From Leptospira tipperaryensis (lineage in GTDB: Bacteria > Spirochaetota > Leptospiria > Leptospirales > Leptospiraceae): 64,000 nt of DNA. Below the pieces are notes generated by a model. That model did no database searches, was not told the DNA's origin, and saw only the letters and a program-made list of their open reading frames with translations. Numbering within the stretch: position 1 is the stretch's first letter; each line of letters opens with the position of its first letter. The stretch covers positions 1,614,001 to 1,678,000 of the forward strand of contig NZ_CP015217.1 of the NCBI RefSeq assembly GCF_001729245.1, in the 5' to 3' direction. The translations under genes and the position numbers were made by a program. This document shows positions 59,762-64,000 of this stretch, piece after piece.

Positions 59762-61780
59762 TTAATTCTTAAATTGAAATTCTTGAAGAATTTTTAAAAT
59801 TGTCTTAAAGTCGTAAGGCTTTTGAATCACCGAATTGAGGCCCAGTAGATCCATTTCGCTCTTACACTGAGGATCGATATATCCGCTCGCAAGAACCAGA
59901 AACAGTGAAGAATCTGCGGCGCGGATCTTTTTTAATACTTCCAGACCGTTGATTTTTGGAAGATTGAGATCGCAGAGGACAATCTGAATCCGATCCCGGT
60001 TTTGAAAAAAGACCGACAAAGCCTCTTCACCGTCTTTGGCCGCGAGAACTTTATATCCGATTCTTGAAAGATAATTTGTAAGAGGTTCTCGGATCATCGG
60101 TTCGTCCTCGACGAGAAGGATCGTCTGATCGTTTTTTTGTTTTGGGATTTCAGGAACATCCTGGGAGGAAAAATTTCCGGTCGCTGCTCGCTCTTCGATC
60201 GGAAGATATACGCGAAAGATCGTTCCTTTTCCAAATACACTTTCGACTTGGATCAAGCCCTTGTGATTTTCTACGATTCCATAAACCAAAGCTAAACCCA
60301 AACCGGTTCCTTTGCCGACTTCTTTGGTCGTAAAAAAAGGATCGAAAATTTTTCTTTTTGTCTCTTCGTCCATTCCGATTCCAGTATCCTCGATTTCAAG
60401 TAGTGCATAACGTGAATTTCTTTTTTCTTTTTCGGGGAACACGATGGATTCTCCCGAAACTTCTTTGAGGGATATGGAGAGTTCTCCGCCTTCGATCATC
60501 GCGTCCTTTGCGTTGATGATGAGGTTTACAAAAATCTGATGGATCTGGGTGTAATCCGCGTGGATATAAATCGGGTTTTTCTCCAGATAAGTGGTGATAA
60601 GGATCGATTTTGGGAACGTGGCTCTCGCTATTTTCACGGCTTCGCGTATGAGATCGTTGAAGGATACGGATTTAAAGTAAGATTCGGTTTTTCTCGCCAA
60701 CGTTAGGAGTTGTTTGATCAGGGAAGCTCCTCTTTCGGAAGCTCTTTGTATGATTTGAACCGATTGTTTTACTTTTTGCGGGTCGTTCGGATTTTGATCC
60801 AAGAGAGAAGCAAAACCCATGATCACGGTAAGAATATTGTTAAAATCGTGAGCGACTCCGCCCGCGAGCGAACCGATCGATTCCATTCTCTGAGAATGAG
60901 CGAGTTGTTTTTCGAGTTCGTGTTGTTTGGTGACGTCTCTCGCGACTCCCACGATACGATCGAGTTTTCCAAGGGAATCAAAAATTTGAAACGACTGGAT
61001 TCGAATCCAACGTTCTGAACCGTCGGAGTGTTGAATTCGAAATCTTTCGTTGAAATCGACTTGTTCTTTTTGTCTGTCGATCGCACACATCACAAGGTGA
61101 AGATCGTCCGGATGAATCGACTGCAACCAAGAATCCGGATTCTCATACAAACTGGAAAGAGTGAGTCCCCAGATTCTTTCATACGCGGGGCTTACATAAA
61201 GAAGCTGATTTGTTTTGGCTTCCTTCATCCAAAAAACTTCGTCGATCGTTTCGGCCAATTGACGAAACCGCGCCTCGCTTTCCTTTAACGCGGTTTCAGC
61301 GGCCTTTCTTTCGGTGATTTCTTGGATCTGAGAAATGAGATAACCGGATGTTCCTTTGTTTTGAGAAATCAGAGAAACTTCCATTTGTATCCAAACGTAG
61401 TATCCGTTTTTGTGTTTGTATCTTTTTTCGATTTTGAAAGAATCCCGTTTTCCGTTTAACAACTCGGAGATGAGTCGGAGATTCCATTCCAGATCGTCGG
61501 GGTGGGTGATCGATTGAAAGTTCATACCGAGAAGTTCTTCTTTGGAATATCCCACGATCTTTGTCAATGCGGGGTTGAGATGAATCCAAGTCCCGTCTAA
61601 TCCCAAGACCGCAAAACCGTTTGCGGATTTGTTTACCGCTTCGAAAAAATTCAATTCTTTCGCGGCCTTTTTATGATCAGTAAGAAATTTTTTTTCCGAT
61701 TCCGCGAGAAAGGAATCTTCCGATTTTATCGGCGCACAGTCTTCGGTGGAATTACGGACTTCTTCATCACAATCTTGCAT
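59762..61780 (-). CDS. PAS-PAS hybrid histidine kinase with receiver
   Basis: 672 residues, cytoplasmic. Two PAS domains (about 40-165 and 170-290; [10 protein letters not shown] and [10 protein letters not shown] mark the PAC segments), a HisKA helix with the phospho-His in [13 protein letters not shown], an ATPase domain ([31 protein letters not shown]) and a receiver ([10 protein letters not shown], Asp in [14 protein letters not shown] in IQKPYDF). The order suits a relay to another protein or to its own receiver. No response regulator is adjacent. Confidence 0.93.
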   Translation of the reverse strand: MQDCDEEVRNSTEDCAPIKSEDSFLAESEKKFLTDHKKAAKELNFFEAVNKSANGFAVLGLDGTWIHLNPALTKIVGYSKEELLGMNFQSITHPDDLEWNLRLISELLNGKRDSFKIEKRYKHKNGYYVWIQMEVSLISQNKGTSGYLISQIQEITERKAAETALKESEARFRQLAETIDEVFWMKEAKTNQLLYVSPAYERIWGLTLSSLYENPDSWLQSIHPDDLHLVMCAIDRQKEQVDFNERFRIQHSDGSERWIRIQSFQIFDSLGKLDRIVGVARDVTKQHELEKQLAHSQRMESIGSLAGGVAHDFNNILTVIMGFASLLDQNPNDPQKVKQSVQIIQRASERGASLIKQLLTLARKTESYFKSVSFNDLIREAVKIARATFPKSILITTYLEKNPIYIHADYTQIHQIFVNLIINAKDAMIEGGELSISLKEVSGESIVFPEKEKRNSRYALLEIEDTGIGMDEETKRKIFDPFFTTKEVGKGTGLGLALVYGIVENHKGLIQVESVFGKGTIFRVYLPIEERAATGNFSSQDVPEIPKQKNDQTILLVEDEPMIREPLTNYLSRIGYKVLAAKDGEEALSVFFQNRDRIQIVLCDLNLPKINGLEVLKKIRAADSSLFLVLASGYIDPQCKSEMDLLGLNSVIQKPYDFKTILKILQEFQFKN

Positions 61781-62198
61781 TGCCTTTTCCTATATCATAA
61801 TAGGCTAAAGTGTAGAATCAGGATCGGATTTTACGGGAGATTCGCTCCGGTTTCTCCGAATCAAAATTCTGCGTGTTTAGTCTGGTGCATTTATAAGAAT
61901 AGACGGTCCACGTTTCGGGTCCGTCGTTATCCTTTGTTAATTTGTTTGATTGTGTGCAATGCCTTGCGTACGAAAAGTCGGTCAGGATCTTCAGAACGTT
62001 TGTATTTTTCTTTTTAAAGGCATTACAGGATCGCTTCCTAAACACTAAGGACTAAATGGTTTTCGAAAGAACATCGGATTCTTACATTTGTCTTTGACTG
62101 AGATCCTAAAAAAGGATCTGGAAGAACACCGAAGATAGAACCGATTTCAAAACAAACCCAGTATAAAAAGAACGTTCCGAAAAACGCTTCGTAAACTT
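61781..62198. other. Intergenic region
   Basis: 418 bases, AT-rich, between the kinase and the FG-GAP gene, both on the minus strand. No supportable gene; it must contain the kinase promoter. No strong hairpin was found. Confidence 0.5.
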
Positions 62199-64000
62199 TT
62201 ATCGATCGAAAGTATAGGCCGCTCCCGAGTTGACCGCGGCGTCGTCATCGGTCGTTGCGCTTGGCGGCGTGCTCGGAGCAAAAAGATTCGATACTAGGGA
62301 ACTGTCTTCTCCATTTGCGCCGACCACGATGCATTCGTTCGAGAGGGCGACGGACGTTCCAAAAGTATCACCAACACCGCTCACAGTTTCCGCGTTAGGC
62401 GCTTTGAGATAGGACTGAAGATTCCAACCGGAACCGTTTCTATGAAAGACGTAGGCCGCTCCTGAGTTTAGGGAAGCGTCGTTGTCGGTCGCGGACGTAG
62501 GAAAGGCGGAAGGTGAATTTATGATCGATGGAAGTGCGCTGTCTTCTCCAGTTGCGCCGACTACAATGATATCTCCGAGGATCGCGACGCTCGTTCCAAA
62601 AACGTCCGAAGCCTCCGCGTTCGGACTTTTAAGGTAGGCCTCCCATGACCAAGTAGATCCGGAACGAACAAAGACGTAAGCCGCACCGGCGCCCGATGCT
62701 CCATCGTTGTCACCAGCCGGAGTCAAACTCGGCCCGAGAGAACTGAGGATCGTCGGTTGATTGCTGTCTTCTCCATTCGCTCCTACTACGATTCGATCTC
62801 CGGAGATGGAGATGCTCATTCCAAATTGATCATTGACTTCGATATTAGGGGGCTTTAAGTAGGCTTCCCAAGCCCAATTGGAACCACTCTTGCGAAATAC
62901 ATAGACGGCGCCGCCTCCTACGGCCAATGCGTCATTGTCTCCACCAGGGGTAAGGTTTGGATCCGGGGCATTGGAAACCGTTGTTTGATTACTCTTTTCT
63001 GATCTGGCTCCAACCGCAATCGTATTAGAATCTTCTGATATAGATACGCTTGAGCCGAAATTATCGTTTGTTTCCGCATTCGGAGCTTTGAGATAGGATT
63101 GAAACGCCCAAGTCGTTCCCGTCCGCGCGTAGACATAGACGGCTCCTGCATCCACCGCATTCGTATTACTCACGAAAGTCGAAGGTGCATTCGTTATAAA
63201 GGTTTGATCGCAGTCTTCAAATACGGCGCTAACGACTACTGTATTTCCGGAGATCGCAACTGAATTTCCAAACTGATTCGTGGAAGCCGCGTTAGGCGCT
63301 TTTAGATAGGCTTCCCAAGCCCAGGTGGTTCCCGTTCTACGAAAAATATACGCGGCTCCAGCGTTGCCCGCGCCGTCCGTATCGCCTGCCGGTGTGAGGC
63401 CTGCGTTAGGCGCATTGATTACCGTATTCAGAGGGCTTTGTTCTCCGATCGCCCCAATCACGATCGTATCTCCGGAAATAGCTACGCTCGTACCGAAACT
63501 ATCCCCGGTTTCCGCATTCGGGGATTTGAGATATGCCTCTAAAACCCAGGAAGTTCCTACCCGACGAAAAACATAAGCGGCCCCGGAATTGATAGTTCCG
63601 TCATTGTCCGTTGCCGAAGTCAAAATGGGCCCCGGAAAGTTCGTGACCGTAGTTTGATTGCTGTCTTCTGTACTCGCGGTGACGACCATCGTATCACCCG
63701 AGATCGCCACCTTTCCAAAATTGTCCCCGCTTCCGGCAATACTTTCCGCGTTCGGAGCTTTGAGATAACCCGCCCAAAAAGAATTCAGAGCTTGGATCGT
63801 GATGTCGATCGTCGTCGTGTTTGATCCGTTTTCGTTCACCGCGGTGATGGTATAAGAAGTAGAACCTTGTGCGGAAGACGGCGTGCCGGTAATTTCTCCG
63901 GTGCTCGCATTCCAACTCAATCCTGTTGGAAGCGCGGGACTAATGGAGAATGTAGTGGGATTGCCCGTGGATGTAGGTTGTATGGCTGTGATAGAAACAT
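62199..64000 (-). CDS. FG-GAP repeat protein with putative Ig (He_PIG) domain, 5' end outside window
   Basis: At least 600 residues, open to the window edge. First comes part of an Ig-like He_PIG domain (ALPTGLSWNASTGEITGTPS), then seven repeats of about 75 residues of the form YLKAPNAE...D.FG.SVAISGDTIVVGA..EDS, each followed by AAYVF.R.G..W..EAYLK. These are FG-GAP type beta-propeller blades, like integrin alpha repeats; seven fits one propeller. Export is expected from related proteins, but the signal peptide lies outside. The repeats are also alike at DNA level, so recombination between them is possible. Confidence 0.88.
   Translation of the reverse strand, partial: VSITAIQPTSTGNPTTFSISPALPTGLSWNASTGEITGTPSSAQGSTSYTITAVNENGSNTTTIDITIQALNSFWAGYLKAPNAESIAGSGDNFGKVAISGDTMVVTASTEDSNQTTVTNFPGPILTSATDNDGTINSGAAYVFRRVGTSWVLEAYLKSPNAETGDSFGTSVAISGDTIVIGAIGEQSPLNTVINAPNAGLTPAGDTDGAGNAGAAYIFRRTGTTWAWEAYLKAPNAASTNQFGNSVAISGNTVVVSAVFEDCDQTFITNAPSTFVSNTNAVDAGAVYVYARTGTTWAFQSYLKAPNAETNDNFGSSVSISEDSNTIAVGARSEKSNQTTVSNAPDPNLTPGGDNDALAVGGGAVYVFRKSGSNWAWEAYLKPPNIEVNDQFGMSISISGDRIVVGANGEDSNQPTILSSLGPSLTPAGDNDGASGAGAAYVFVRSGSTWSWEAYLKSPNAEASDVFGTSVAILGDIIVVGATGEDSALPSIINSPSAFPTSATDNDASLNSGAAYVFHRNGSGWNLQSYLKAPNAETVSGVGDTFGTSVALSNECIVVGANGEDSSLVSNLFAPSTPPSATTDDDAAVNSGAAYTFDR

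Overview
The window is a stretch of a spirochaete chromosome, most likely Leptospira. The reasons are the gene content (gap-pgk and tpiA-secG runs, many sensor kinases and response regulators, membrane-anchored AraC-type regulators, SBBP and FG-GAP repeat lipoprotein-like genes, relaxed lipoboxes), the moderately AT-rich DNA, and the frequent TTG and GTG starts. I cannot name the species. I see no tRNA, rRNA, CRISPR array, prophage or insertion sequence; most of the window is ordinary chromosome with lineage-specific genes mixed in.

Layout. 1-3315: argS (5' end outside the window), cinA and a membrane-anchored propeller-like protein, overlapping head to tail. 3335-3624: a tandem repeat of about 105 bp carrying a palindrome that recurs elsewhere. 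3639-11093 (mostly minus strand): gap-pgk, then a convergent secreted-protein gene, then tpiA-secG, a hypothetical gene and a kinase/regulator pair. 11239-13094: a PAS-PAS kinase with a single-domain response regulator. 13654-20343: a signal peptidase I-like protein lacking its catalytic residues, a gamma-carbonic anhydrase-like protein, a protein resembling archaeal type II GAPDH, cysK, an MpaB-type oxygenase and topA. 21096-24999: a small secreted protein, an SRPBCC protein, an HDOD/ATPase-like signalling protein with an ABC ATPase, and two small genes. 25601-27041: a seven-repeat SBBP lipoprotein gene broken by a frameshift. 27215-33616: panD, a Panacea-like gene, lipB, a membrane sensor/STAS-zinc ribbon pair, murJ and a DUF167 gene. 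33640-39612: one gene for a 1990-residue aromatic-rich repeat protein.

39684-61780 is rich in signalling and transport: an ammonium transporter fused to a SpoIIE-type phosphatase, alanine dehydrogenase, a NarL-type regulator beside a 1047-residue hybrid kinase with two separate kinase cores, two AraC-type regulators, DoxX, a di-haem cytochrome lipoprotein, a Bcr/CflA exporter, a TetR-MBL-reductase operon, a PlsC-patatin operon, a Crp-like regulator and a PAS-PAS hybrid kinase. The window ends inside a minus-strand FG-GAP repeat gene.

Working together: glycolysis is served by gap, pgk and tpiA; nitrogen handling is suggested by Amt-phosphatase and ald lying next to each other; lipid and envelope functions by secG, lipB, murJ, plsC-patatin and the repeat proteins. 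The strongest candidates for undescribed biology are the giant repeat protein, the type II GAPDH-like enzyme, the catalytically degenerate signal peptidase, the Amt-phosphatase fusion and the double-core hybrid kinase.
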